64,000 nucleotides of DNA from Pseudomonadota bacterium (GTDB lineage Bacteria; Pseudomonadota; Gammaproteobacteria; Xanthomonadales; Rhodanobacteraceae), in contig JAFEFS010000071.1 in NCBI GenBank assembly GCA_018240465.1, forward strand, positions 23,544 through 87,543. The letters run 5' to 3'. The translations under genes were made by a program, and so were the position numbers. The notes beneath the pieces are model-generated. The model made no database searches, was not told the origin of the DNA, and saw only the letters and a program-made list of their open reading frames with translations. Positions 1-7,348 of the stretch are shown piece after piece (position 1 is the stretch's first letter; each line of letters opens with the position of its first letter).

Positions 1-1625
1 CCGTCATCACGCCGGCAGGCGAATGGCTGGGCGCGGGCTTTGCGCGCGTGCGCCGGCGCGGCGATGCGCAGGCGGGCGTGATCGCGCGCGAGAAGGAAAT
101 CCATGCGCTCAAGGATGAGATCGCCGCGTCCGAGCAACGCATCGCCACGCTCGGCTCGCGTTTCGAGGAACTCAAGTCGCAGCGCGCCGATGCCGAGCGC
201 GCGCGCGACGATGCGCAGCGCGAGCTCTACGTCGCGCACCGCCGCGTCGCCGAACTCGCCGGTGCCTTGCAAAGCCATCGCGGCAAGCTCGAAACCGCGC
301 AGGCGCGCATCGCGCGTGTCGACGGCGAAATCGGCGAGCTCGAAGCCAGGCTTGCGGCCGACGACACGGCTACGCGCGAAGCGCGCGCCCGCCTCGAGGA
401 AGCCGTATCGCGCATGGGCGACCAGGAGCAGCGTCGCCAGCATCTCGACGGCGAGCGTCGGCGCCTGCTCGAGGCACGCGAGGAAGCGCGCATGAACGCG
501 CGCGAGGCTTCCGAACAAACGCACCGCCTCGCGCTCGATATCGAATCCAAGCGCACCAATGTGGCCGCGCTGGAACAGGCGCTGCTGCGCATGAGCAGCC
601 AGCTCGCCCAGCTCGAATCGCGCAAAACGGAAATCGCGCAACAACTCGCCTCGGGGCAGACGCCGCTGGCCGACCTCGAATCCGAACGCCGGATCTATCT
701 CGACCAGCGCCTGTTGATCGACAAGCAACTCGTCGAAGCGCGCCGCGCGCTGGAAACGCACGACCACGAATTCCGCGGTCACGAACAGGAGCGCCACCGC
801 ATCGAGCACCTGCTGCAGCAGGCGCGCGAGGCGCTGTCGGAAAAACGCCTCGCCGAGCACGGCCTGAAGATGCGTGCGCAGCAATTGCAGGAGGCGATCG
901 TCGCCGCCGGCCACGAGTTCAGCGCGCTGATCGAATCGTTGCCGCCTGGCGCCGACCACGAGGAATGGCAGCGCGATATCGGCGAGCTCGACGCGAAGAT
1001 CAAGCGCCTCGAACCGGTCAACCTCGCCGCGATCTCCGAGTACGAGGAACAGTCGCAGCGCAAGACCTACCTCGATTCGCAACTGACCGACCTGAATACC
1101 GCGCTGGAAACACTGGAAACCGCGATCCGCAAGATCGATACGGAAACCCGGGCGCGCTTCAAGGAAACCTTCGATCGCGTCAATGCCGGCCTGCAGGAAC
1201 TGTTCCCGCGCCTGTTCGGCGGCGGTCAGGCCTACCTCGAGCTGACTGGCGACAACGTGCTCGATGCCGGCGTTGCGATCATGGCGCGCCCGCCCGGCAA
1301 GCGCGTGACCAGCATCTCGCTGCTTTCCGGCGGCGAGAAGGCGATGAGCGCGGTGGCGCTCGTGTTCTCGATCTTCCGTTTGAATCCCGCCCCGTTCTGC
1401 CTGCTCGACGAGGTCGACGCGCCGCTGGACGAAGCCAACGTCGGCCGCTTCTCCAATCTCGTGCGTGAGATGAGCGAGAACGTGCAGTTCCTGTTCGTCA
1501 CCCACAACAAGGCGACGATGGAAGTCGCGCAGCAGCTCTGCGGCGTCACCATGCGTGAACCGGGCGTGTCGCGCCTGGTTCAAGTAGACTTGGCCGAGGC
1601 GGCAAAACTGGCGGGCGCGGCGTGA
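1..1625 (+). CDS. smc: SMC chromosome segregation ATPase (3' part)
   Basis: C-terminal half of the SMC protein, which compacts and helps segregate the chromosome as a dimer with ScpA and ScpB. The frame is open from base 3, so the start lies upstream of the window. The first visible residues look like the exit of the hinge domain. A long Glu/Arg/Ala-rich coiled coil follows, then the ABC head: the signature LLSGGEKAMSA, the Walker B stretch FCLLDEVDAPLDEAN and the H-loop region FVTHNKATM. The head looks intact and the stop is normal. zipA follows after 78 bases, which is the usual smc-zipA order in Xanthomonadales. Seen directly: the frame and motifs. Known: the family role. Confidence 0.95.
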   Translation, partial: VITPAGEWLGAGFARVRRRGDAQAGVIAREKEIHALKDEIAASEQRIATLGSRFEELKSQRADAERARDDAQRELYVAHRRVAELAGALQSHRGKLETAQARIARVDGEIGELEARLAADDTATREARARLEEAVSRMGDQEQRRQHLDGERRRLLEAREEARMNAREASEQTHRLALDIESKRTNVAALEQALLRMSSQLAQLESRKTEIAQQLASGQTPLADLESERRIYLDQRLLIDKQLVEARRALETHDHEFRGHEQERHRIEHLLQQAREALSEKRLAEHGLKMRAQQLQEAIVAAGHEFSALIESLPPGADHEEWQRDIGELDAKIKRLEPVNLAAISEYEEQSQRKTYLDSQLTDLNTALETLETAIRKIDTETRARFKETFDRVNAGLQELFPRLFGGGQAYLELTGDNVLDAGVAIMARPPGKRVTSISLLSGGEKAMSAVALVFSIFRLNPAPFCLLDEVDAPLDEANVGRFSNLVREMSENVQFLFVTHNKATMEVAQQLCGVTMREPGVSRLVQVDLAEAAKLAGAA

Positions 1626-1647
1626 TTTGCAGCTGTGCTCTTGATCG

Positions 1648-1675
1648 TTATTCCGGCTTTCGCCGGAATGATGGC
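1648..1675. repeat. REP-like palindrome
   Basis: A short palindrome, ATTCCGGC-TTTC-GCCGGAAT, lies between smc and zipA. Similar units occur near 4016, 4060, 46185, 46240 and 60183. They are always intergenic and usually flanked by ATGACG or ATGA, so this looks like a dispersed REP family. Confidence 0.7.
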
Positions 1676-1703
1676 GTAAGACAAAAGACCCGGAGTTGCC
1701 GGA

Positions 1704-2468
1704 ATGGACCCAACCCAACTACGCATCATCCTCGTCCTCGCCGGCATCGCCGTGCTCGCGCTGATCTATTTCTTCGGCCGCCCGCGCAAGCCGGGGCAGG
1801 GCCGGCGCAAACCCGGGCAGAGCGTCGATGGCGAGCGCCTCGAACCGTCGCTGGGTGAGATACCCGATCCCGATGCCGTGCCGGCCCAGGGCGAACTCGA
1901 AGTCGGCATCCAGAGCGAACTCGACAAGCTCGGCGCCGCGATCTCGGGTGGCCGCGTCGGCGCGCCCACGCCCGTACCGCCCGCACGCAAGGGCCCGCTG
2001 CCGGGCGTGCGCCCGGAAGGCCAGCCGGTCGAACGCATCGTCACCCTGCACGTCGCCGCGCGACCGGGCGAGACGATCCACGGCGCCAGCCTGATCGTCG
2101 CCGCCGAAAAGGCCGGCCTCCTGTTCGGCGACAAGAACATCTTTCACCGCCTCGTCGCCGGCCGCCCCGAAGCCGGTCCGATCTTCAGCATGGCCAACAT
2201 GGTCAAGCCCGGCTTCTTCGACATGCGCGGGATCGACAGCCTGCAGACGCCGGGCGTCACCTTCTTCATGGCGCTGCCGGGCCCCGTGCCTGCGCTCGAC
2301 GGCTGGGACGCGCTGCTGCCGACCGCGCAACGCATGGCCGAATTGCTCGGCGCCAACGTCCTCGACGAGGAACGCAGCGTCCTCGGCCGCCAGCGCATCG
2401 CGCATATCCGCGACGAATTGCGCGCCTACGATCGCAAGTACGAGAGTAATCAGATCAAGTTGCGGTAG
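1704..2468 (+). CDS. zipA: Cell division protein ZipA
   Basis: ZipA tethers FtsZ to the inner membrane during early divisome assembly. The 254-residue protein has one N-terminal membrane segment (about residues 5-21, IILVLAGIAVLALIYFFG) followed directly by basic residues. A Pro/Gly-rich linker runs to about residue 110, and the C-terminal FtsZ-binding domain starts near VERIVTLHVAARPGE. The order of segments and the place after smc both fit ZipA. In related genomes the next gene is usually the NAD-dependent ligase ligA, but here an unrelated small gene follows. Confidence 0.93.
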   Translation: MDPTQLRIILVLAGIAVLALIYFFGRPRKPGQGRRKPGQSVDGERLEPSLGEIPDPDAVPAQGELEVGIQSELDKLGAAISGGRVGAPTPVPPARKGPLPGVRPEGQPVERIVTLHVAARPGETIHGASLIVAAEKAGLLFGDKNIFHRLVAGRPEAGPIFSMANMVKPGFFDMRGIDSLQTPGVTFFMALPGPVPALDGWDALLPTAQRMAELLGANVLDEERSVLGRQRIAHIRDELRAYDRKYESNQIKLR

Positions 2469-2478
2469 GACTCACATC

Positions 2479-2907
2479 ATGCTCTCGCTACTTGGAAAGG
2501 AACTTAAAGACGACAGCATCATTGAGTTGCTGGAAGACTACGACGTTGATGTCATCTACGCGTTCGATCGTTTTCACGAGAACACACCTGACGTCTATTG
2601 GGCAGCAATCCGTTCTATCGGCGTCCAGTTTCGCTTCAACGAGCGTCAAGCTCTCTCGACAATCTTCTGCTATATCGCTGCACGCGACGGCTTCAAAGCT
2701 GTGGCGGAGGACGTGGTCGGCGTTCCGATTTACAAGTCATTTCAGCTCGCTGAGCAGGCTTGTCTGGCCAACGCAGCCGCGTATGAAGCCTCACCAACCA
2801 AGTCATGGCTTAAAGTGCTGGGCAAAAGTCATCATGTGCACTACGAATTTGGTGATGGAGTTCTTTCCTTGGTTACGCTTATGTTGCCCAAAGAGATGAA
2901 CTCGTAG
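2479..2907 (+). CDS. Hypothetical protein, possible gene cassette
   Basis: A 142-residue soluble acidic protein that I do not recognise. It has no signal peptide, membrane segment or obvious catalytic motif. It begins MLSLLGKELKDDSIIELLED, and its size and charge recall immunity-type or small orphan proteins, but that is only a resemblance. Base and codon use are clearly richer in A and T than in the neighbours. The ribosome-binding site is weak (TAGGAC). It starts 10 bases after zipA, where ligA would usually lie, and is followed by a hairpin and an attC-like palindrome. Acquisition by transfer, possibly as an integron-type cassette, is an inference. Confidence 0.6.
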   Translation: MLSLLGKELKDDSIIELLEDYDVDVIYAFDRFHENTPDVYWAAIRSIGVQFRFNERQALSTIFCYIAARDGFKAVAEDVVGVPIYKSFQLAEQACLANAAAYEASPTKSWLKVLGKSHHVHYEFGDGVLSLVTLMLPKEMNS

Positions 2908-2925
2908 CGCGTAGGCTGAACTGAC

Positions 2926-2963
2926 AAGCCCAGCATTTCCCGATACGCAAACAAGCTGGGCTT
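2926..2963 (+). terminator. Hairpin after the orphan gene
   Basis: A perfect 9-base inverted repeat, AAGCCCAGC (2926-2934) and GCTGGGCTT (2955-2963), with a 20-base loop just after the stop at 2907. There is no U-tract, so its action as an intrinsic terminator is uncertain. Confidence 0.35.
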
Positions 2964-3001
2964 CGCAGCTCAGGTCCGAGTCACGCAAATGATCCACGTG
3001 A

Positions 3002-3073
3002 CGCGGCGTTGAGCGGCCCGCAGGGCCGACTCCAACGCCGCGAGTTATTCCGGCGCGCAGCGTCCGGAATAAC
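3002..3073. repeat. attC-like imperfect palindrome plus second palindrome
   Basis: Arms 3002-3019 and 3023-3042 pair as CGCGGCGTT-GAG-CGGCCC with GGGCCG-(A)-CTC-(C)-AACGCCGCG around a GCA loop. Two unpaired bases lie on one strand only. This imperfect pairing with extrahelical bases resembles folded integron attC sites. Immediately after it, GTTATTCCGG (3044-3053) and CCGGAATAAC (3064-3073) form a second, perfect palindrome. Canonical R'' and R' core sites are not both evident and there is no integrase gene in the window, so the attC reading is tentative. Confidence 0.4.
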
Positions 3074-3141
3074 CCCAGTTAGTGTGAATGTTCTAGCCCC
3101 GCCCGCTAGCTTCCATTGCATTCCATCAATGAGGCAACACC

Positions 3142-3537
3142 ATGGCTGGCAAGAAGACCAAGAACGTCAAGATCGAGATAGCGAATACGCCGGCGGAGCA
3201 ACTGCGCCGCGTCTGGCTCGCCAGCCTCGGCGCGTTTTCGCTGACGCGCAAGCACGGCGGCCAATGGTTCGGCCGTTTCGTCGAGGACGGACAGGGTTTT
3301 GCCTCGCGCGGCACGCAGTTCGCGCGCGAAACCGTCGCAGACGCGCAGGCGCAGGCGACCGGTGTCTTCAGTCCGATCCTGCTGCGCGTCGAGAAGCAGT
3401 TCGGCGCCTATGCGCAGGTCGTCGAAAACGGCGTCGGCCGCGTGCTCAACCGTTTCGGCATTCCGACCAAGCGCGAGATTGAAGACCTCAGCCGCCAGGT
3501 CGCCACGCTGACGCGCAAGCTGAAGGCCGCGAAATAA
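3142..3537 (+). CDS. Phasin family (PHA granule-associated) protein
   Basis: A 131-residue phasin of the polyhydroxyalkanoate granule-associated type. Such proteins coat storage granules and control their size and number. A Lys-rich N-terminus precedes an amphipathic helix with the family-like stretch RRVWLASLGAFSLTRKHG. A central Ala/Gln/Val helix follows, and the end is a short coiled coil (IEDLSRQVATLTRKLKAAK). No signal peptide or membrane segment is seen, as expected for a granule surface protein. No PHA synthase gene lies in the window. The nearby acyl-CoA-binding protein and fatty acyl-CoA reductase suggest a lipid or polyester storage context, which is inference. Confidence 0.8.
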   Translation: MAGKKTKNVKIEIANTPAEQLRRVWLASLGAFSLTRKHGGQWFGRFVEDGQGFASRGTQFARETVADAQAQATGVFSPILLRVEKQFGAYAQVVENGVGRVLNRFGIPTKREIEDLSRQVATLTRKLKAAK

Positions 3538-3540
3538 TCT

Positions 3541-3690
3541 TCAAATGTTCCCTTCTCTCGCTGGCGGGAGAAGGTGGCCTGAAGGGCCGGATGAGGGTGG
3601 CGTAGCCGAAGACAGTGACGTTCTCCCAAATGCCATCCTCACTCGAAGCGCTTTGCGCTTCGACCTCTCCGGCTAGCGGGAGAGGTGCAC
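3541..3690. repeat. Intergenic CCCTCTCC-type repeat pair
   Basis: Two related units sit after the phasin gene: a CTTCTCTCGCTGGCGGGAGAAGG palindrome split around 3553-3575, and an inverted copy near 3668-3686 (CTCTCCGGCTAGCGGGAGAG). GGATGAGGGTGG and CCATCCTCACTC link them in opposite orientation. Related units appear at 53128-53158 and 57080-57125. They look like dispersed non-coding repeats. Confidence 0.5.
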
Positions 3691-3719
3691 AATCGAGGTT
3701 CGACGCTTTTTGATCCTGC

Positions 3720-3990
3720 TTTTGTTCAGCTCTTGATTTTCGGGTCCCCGTTTGCCGCGGCGAGGGCATGACGGAATAGTCCGCAAGGATCGCGCGCAGG
3801 AAGCGCGCGAGTTCGCGAATGGACACGGATGTCCATCGAGCGAACCCCGGCATGACCTCGCGCACCCGGAGCGCGAAGCGCGGAGGGCGCGGCATCCGGG
3901 GTGCATTTCTTTTGGTTACTTTTCTTTGTGCAAGCAAAGAAAAGTGACCCGCGCGCGGGATGCGCGCGGAAAGGCGAATGGACGCGGTTG
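3720..3990. repeat. Dispersed long hairpin element (GTTACTTTTCTTTG type)
   Basis: The core is a 15-base stem, GGTTACTTTTCTTTG (3914-3928) with CAAAGAAAAGTGACC (3935-3949), around a 6-base loop TGCAAG, with one wobble pair. To its left are GC-rich segments (CGCGCAGGAAGCGCG, GGACACGGATGTCC), and to its right GCGCGCGGGATGCGCGC. From memory, elements with this core recur in many Xanthomonadaceae intergenic regions. No credible protein is encoded here. Function is unknown. Confidence 0.55.
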
Positions 3991-4013
3991 CAAGAGCAGA
4001 ACAAGATCAAAAT

Positions 4014-4085
4014 GGATTCCGGCTTGCGCCGGAATGACGAGCAAGAGCAAAGTCGCTGGATTCCCGCCAAAAGCATGCGGGAATG
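4014..4085. repeat. Two REP-like palindromes
   Basis: The first unit, ATTCCGGC-TTGC-GCCGGAAT, starts at 4016. The second, ATTCCCGC (4060-4067) with GCGGGAAT (4077-4084), follows 25 bases later. Both are followed by GACGAGC or GACCAGC, like the copies at 46181-46266 and 60182-60213. They lie just beyond the 3' end of the minus-strand TetR gene. Confidence 0.65.
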
Positions 4086-4125
4086 ACCAGCAAGAAGCAG
4101 GCAAGATGAATCGCGAGCGAGCGCG

Positions 4126-4770
4126 TCAGCGCCGATACGCCTGCGCCAGCGTATTGAGATGCACGCGTTCCGCATCGCGCAGGAACGGGGCAATCAGCAG
4201 CATCACTTGGTAGATGCCGTGGGTCAGGTCTTCCTGGCTCGGTGCGATCTTGTGCAAATCGCCGCTGCCGCGCACCGCGTTGAAGTTGAGCCAGAACGTC
4301 GTCACCAGCAGCACGTTCTCCGCGGTTGCGCGGATCTCGTCGGCAGTCGCGCGCACGATCCCGGCCTGGGCGAGGCCGGTGAGCACGTCGCGCGTGCTCG
4401 CGCCCGCGCGGGTGAGAATGCGCGCGAAGTGCGAACGCAACTTGCGGTTGCGCGAGAGGATGTCGACGAGATCGCGGTAAAGAAAGCGGTAGTCCCACAT
4501 GCACTCGAACACCATGTGCAGCTGCAGCCACACGTCCTCGAGCGTGGGTAGGCGATCGTCGGGCACGAGCAGGGCCTGATCCATGCGCGTTTCATAACGC
4601 GCGAAGATGTGTTCGACGATGTTTTCCTTGTTGCGGTAGTGGTAGTAGAGGTTGCCGGGGCTGATCTCTAGCTCGTCGGCGATATGGTTCGTGGTGACGT
4701 TGGGCTCGCCCTGCGCATTGAACATCGCGAGGCTGACCTCGAGGATGCGATCCTTCGTCTGCCGCGCCAT
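4126..4770 (-). CDS. TetR/AcrR family transcriptional regulator
   Basis: A 214-residue one-component repressor. The N-terminal helix-turn-helix covers about residues 5-50 (TKDRILEVSLAMFNAQG, then ISPGNLYYHYRNKENIV, the typical recognition helix). The remainder is an all-helical ligand-binding and dimerisation domain of usual TetR length. It lies 18 bases downstream of the acyl-CoA-binding protein gene on the same strand, so the two are probably co-transcribed, and it is divergent from the fatty acyl-CoA reductase gene. This suggests control of the locus in response to an acyl-CoA or fatty acid, but the ligand is not shown by the sequence. Confidence 0.88.
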   Translation of the reverse strand: MARQTKDRILEVSLAMFNAQGEPNVTTNHIADELEISPGNLYYHYRNKENIVEHIFARYETRMDQALLVPDDRLPTLEDVWLQLHMVFECMWDYRFLYRDLVDILSRNRKLRSHFARILTRAGASTRDVLTGLAQAGIVRATADEIRATAENVLLVTTFWLNFNAVRGSGDLHKIAPSQEDLTHGIYQVMLLIAPFLRDAERVHLNTLAQAYRR

Positions 4771-4788
4771 GTGCGCCGCTCGCGGCGG

Positions 4789-5046
4789 TCAGCCGCCGAG
4801 CTTCTTGACGAGGTCCACGTATTTCTGCTGCGCGTCTTCTGCCTTGGTGCCCTTGAGCTTGGCCCAGGCTTCGTACTTGGCGGTGCCGACGAAATCGAAG
4901 AACCCGGGCTTGGGGCCGGAGACGTCGCCTTCCGAGCCCTGCTTGTAGAGCGCGTAGAGTTTGAGCAGGGTGTCGTTGTCCGGGCGTTCCTTGAGCTGCT
5001 TGACGTCTTCGCTCGCTTTCTCGAACTTCGCTTTCAGGTCGGCCAT
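4789..5046 (-). CDS. Acyl-CoA-binding protein (ACBP)
   Basis: An 85-residue protein of the ACBP family, a four-helix cytosolic carrier that binds medium- and long-chain acyl-CoA esters. Family features are the helix LKAKFEKASEDVKQL, the loop KLYALYKQGSEGDVSGPKPG and the C-terminal KYEAWAKLKGTKAEDAQQKY. The start MADLK at 5046 was preferred to an upstream in-frame ATG at 5082 because family members begin here and the GGGG ribosome-binding site is 7 bases upstream. The upstream codon would also lie in the promoter. The gene is followed by the TetR regulator and is divergent from the acyl-CoA reductase. Confidence 0.92.
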   Translation of the reverse strand: MADLKAKFEKASEDVKQLKERPDNDTLLKLYALYKQGSEGDVSGPKPGFFDFVGTAKYEAWAKLKGTKAEDAQQKYVDLVKKLGG

Positions 5047-5071
5047 AAATTTCCCCGGAGGACTGCGCGGA

Positions 5072-5101
5072 ATTTTACGCACGCGGCGTTCGCCCGGTCA
5101 A
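5072..5101 (-). promoter_or_regulatory. Sigma-70-like promoter of the ACBP-TetR unit
   Basis: On the minus strand TTGACC (5101-5096) and TAAAAT (5077-5072) are 18 bases apart, about 26 bases upstream of the ACBP start. The pair is close to consensus. It lies in the 150-base divergent region shared with the acyl-CoA reductase gene, a natural site for TetR binding. Confidence 0.55.
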
Positions 5102-5196
5102 CGCAGATGCCGATTCAAACGCCAATGCGATGCAACGCAGCACGCATTCCATTCGCGACGTGCAATACTCGCCGCAGGACAACAATGGGGTGAACC

Positions 5197-7191
5197 ATGG
5201 CTTATTTCGTCACCGGCGCGACGGGTTTCATCGGCCGCAACCTCGTGCAAAAGCTCCTCGCGCGCAAGGGCACGATCCATTGCCTCGTGCGCAAGGGATC
5301 GATGGACAAGTTCGAGGCGCTGCGCGACCGCCTCGGCGACGACGGCAAGCGCCTCGTCGCGGTGCAGGGCGACATCGGCAAGCCGCACCTCGGCATATCG
5401 CCGGCACAGCGCAAGGCGCTCGCGGGCAAGGTCAGGCACTTCTTCCATCTCGCCGCGATCTACGATCTCGCCGCCGATGCCGACAGCCAGTACAAGGCCA
5501 ACGTCGAGGGCACGCGCCACGCGGTACAGCTGGCCGACGAAATCAGGGTCGGCTGCTTCCACCATGCGAGTTCGATCGCGGTCGCCGGCATGTATGCGGG
5601 CGTGTTCCGCGAAGACATGTTCGACGAAGCCGAGGACGTCGAGGCGAATCCGTACTTCCAGACCAAGCACGAGTCCGAGGCGATCGTACGCCGCGATTGC
5701 ACGCGCCCGTATCGTATCTATCGTCCCGCGATCGTGCTCGGCCACTCGCAGACCGGCGAGATCGACAAGATCGACGGGCCGTACTATTTCTTCCGCACGC
5801 TGAAAAAGCTGCGCCAGATGCTGCCGGCGTGGATGCCGGTGCTCGGCATCGAAGGCGGGCGCGTCAACATGGTGCCGGTCGACTACGTGGTCGATGCGAT
5901 GGACCACATCGCGCACAAGCCCGGCCTCGACGGCGGCGTGTTCCATCTGACCGACCCGGCACCGCTGCGCATCGGCCAGGTGCTCAACATCTTCGCCCAT
6001 GCAGGGCATGCGCCGCAGATGTCGATGCGCCTCGACGCGCGCATGTTCGCGTTCGTGCCCGCAGTGGTGAAGCAGGGTCTCGCGAGCCTGCCGCCGGTCA
6101 AGCGCTTCGTCAACGCCGTGCTGCGCGACCTCGGCATTCCGGCAGAGGCGCTCAAGCTGATCAACTACCCGACGCGCTTCGACTCACGCGAAACCGAACG
6201 CGCGCTGCGCGGCTCGAAAATCCGGCTGCCCAGGCTCGACAGCTACGCCTGGCGCCTGTGGGACTACTGGGAGCGCCATCTCGATCCCGACCTGTTCGTC
6301 GATCGTTCGTTGAGCGGCAAGGTCAAAGGCCGGCGCGTGCTGATCACCGGCGGTTCGTCCGGCATCGGCAAGGCCGCGGCGCTGAAGATCGCCGGCGCCG
6401 GCGGCAAGGTGCTGATCTGCGCGCGCGGCGCCGACGAACTCGCCGCGGCGAAGAAGGAAATCGAAGCGGCGGGCGGCGTCTGCCATACCTACGTCGCCGA
6501 CCTGGCCGAAATGAAATCGGCCGACGATCTCGTCGCCGCGATCGTCAAGGAGCACGGCGGCGTCGACATCCTCGTCAACAACGCTGGCCGCTCGATCCGC
6601 CGCGCGATTGCTTCGAGCTACGATCGCTTCCACGATTTCGAGCGCACGATGCAACTCAACTACTTCGGCTCGCTGCGCCTGATCATGGGCTTCCTGCCGG
6701 GCATGACCGAGCGCCATCGCGGCCACGTCATCAACATCTCCTCGATCGGCGTGCTGACCAACGCCCCGCGCTTCTCGGCTTACGTCGCCTCGAAGGCCGC
6801 GCTCGACGCGTTCTCGCGCTGTGCGCAGGCCGAGTTCTCCGACAACGGCATCAATTTCACCACGATAAACATGCCGCTGGTGAAGACGCCGATGATCGCA
6901 CCGACCAAGATGTACGACTCGGTGCCGACGCTGACGCCCGAAGAAGCCGCCGACCTGATCGCCGAGGCCATCATCGAACGCCCCGTGCGCATCGCCACGC
7001 GTACCGGCATCTTCGCCCAATTGCTCTACGCTGCCGCGCCGCGCCTGTACGAAGTGATCATGAACACCGCGTTCCGCATGTTTCCCGACTCGGCCGCGGC
7101 GAAAGGCATGAAGGGCAGGACGGAGCTGGAACAGCAGCCCACGAGCGAGCAGGTCGCGTTCGCGGCAATCATGCGCGGGGTTCACTGGTAG
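5197..7191 (+). CDS. Two-domain SDR fatty acyl-CoA reductase
   Basis: A 664-residue protein with two Rossmann reductase domains. The N-terminal half is an extended SDR/epimerase-like domain with TGATGFIG at residues 6-13 and a Y153-x3-K157 catalytic pair. The C-terminal half is a classical SDR with ITGGSSGIG at 383-391, an NNAG motif and Y529-x3-K533. Length and domain order match the fatty acyl-CoA reductases of Marinobacter and the AcrA1-type enzymes of mycobacteria, which reduce acyl-CoA with NADPH to aldehyde or alcohol. No membrane segment is evident. It is divergent from the acyl-CoA-binding protein gene, which could deliver the substrate. The exact product (aldehyde or alcohol) cannot be read from sequence. 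Confidence 0.82.
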   Translation: MAYFVTGATGFIGRNLVQKLLARKGTIHCLVRKGSMDKFEALRDRLGDDGKRLVAVQGDIGKPHLGISPAQRKALAGKVRHFFHLAAIYDLAADADSQYKANVEGTRHAVQLADEIRVGCFHHASSIAVAGMYAGVFREDMFDEAEDVEANPYFQTKHESEAIVRRDCTRPYRIYRPAIVLGHSQTGEIDKIDGPYYFFRTLKKLRQMLPAWMPVLGIEGGRVNMVPVDYVVDAMDHIAHKPGLDGGVFHLTDPAPLRIGQVLNIFAHAGHAPQMSMRLDARMFAFVPAVVKQGLASLPPVKRFVNAVLRDLGIPAEALKLINYPTRFDSRETERALRGSKIRLPRLDSYAWRLWDYWERHLDPDLFVDRSLSGKVKGRRVLITGGSSGIGKAAALKIAGAGGKVLICARGADELAAAKKEIEAAGGVCHTYVADLAEMKSADDLVAAIVKEHGGVDILVNNAGRSIRRAIASSYDRFHDFERTMQLNYFGSLRLIMGFLPGMTERHRGHVINISSIGVLTNAPRFSAYVASKAALDAFSRCAQAEFSDNGINFTTINMPLVKTPMIAPTKMYDSVPTLTPEEAADLIAEAIIERPVRIATRTGIFAQLLYAAAPRLYEVIMNTAFRMFPDSAAAKGMKGRTELEQQPTSEQVAFAAIMRGVHW

Positions 7192-7348
7192 ACTCGTTGC
7201 GGAGCCGGAGCGGTGCCGCCGGCGCGCCTCGTTGCATTGCCGCCTGCAATCGGGCGGGGCATGCCCGTTGCGGGCGCGGCCGCGCCTCGGCGGATCGACC
7301 GCCCACGGCACAAGCCCGAAGCCAGGTCTCCGCACACATTGGGATTCG

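Noticed and set aside
3001..3060. Palindrome at 3002-3042 as a simple intrinsic terminator
   Set aside because: No T-tract follows on either strand, and the one-sided unpaired bases are better explained by an attC-like fold, though not proved.
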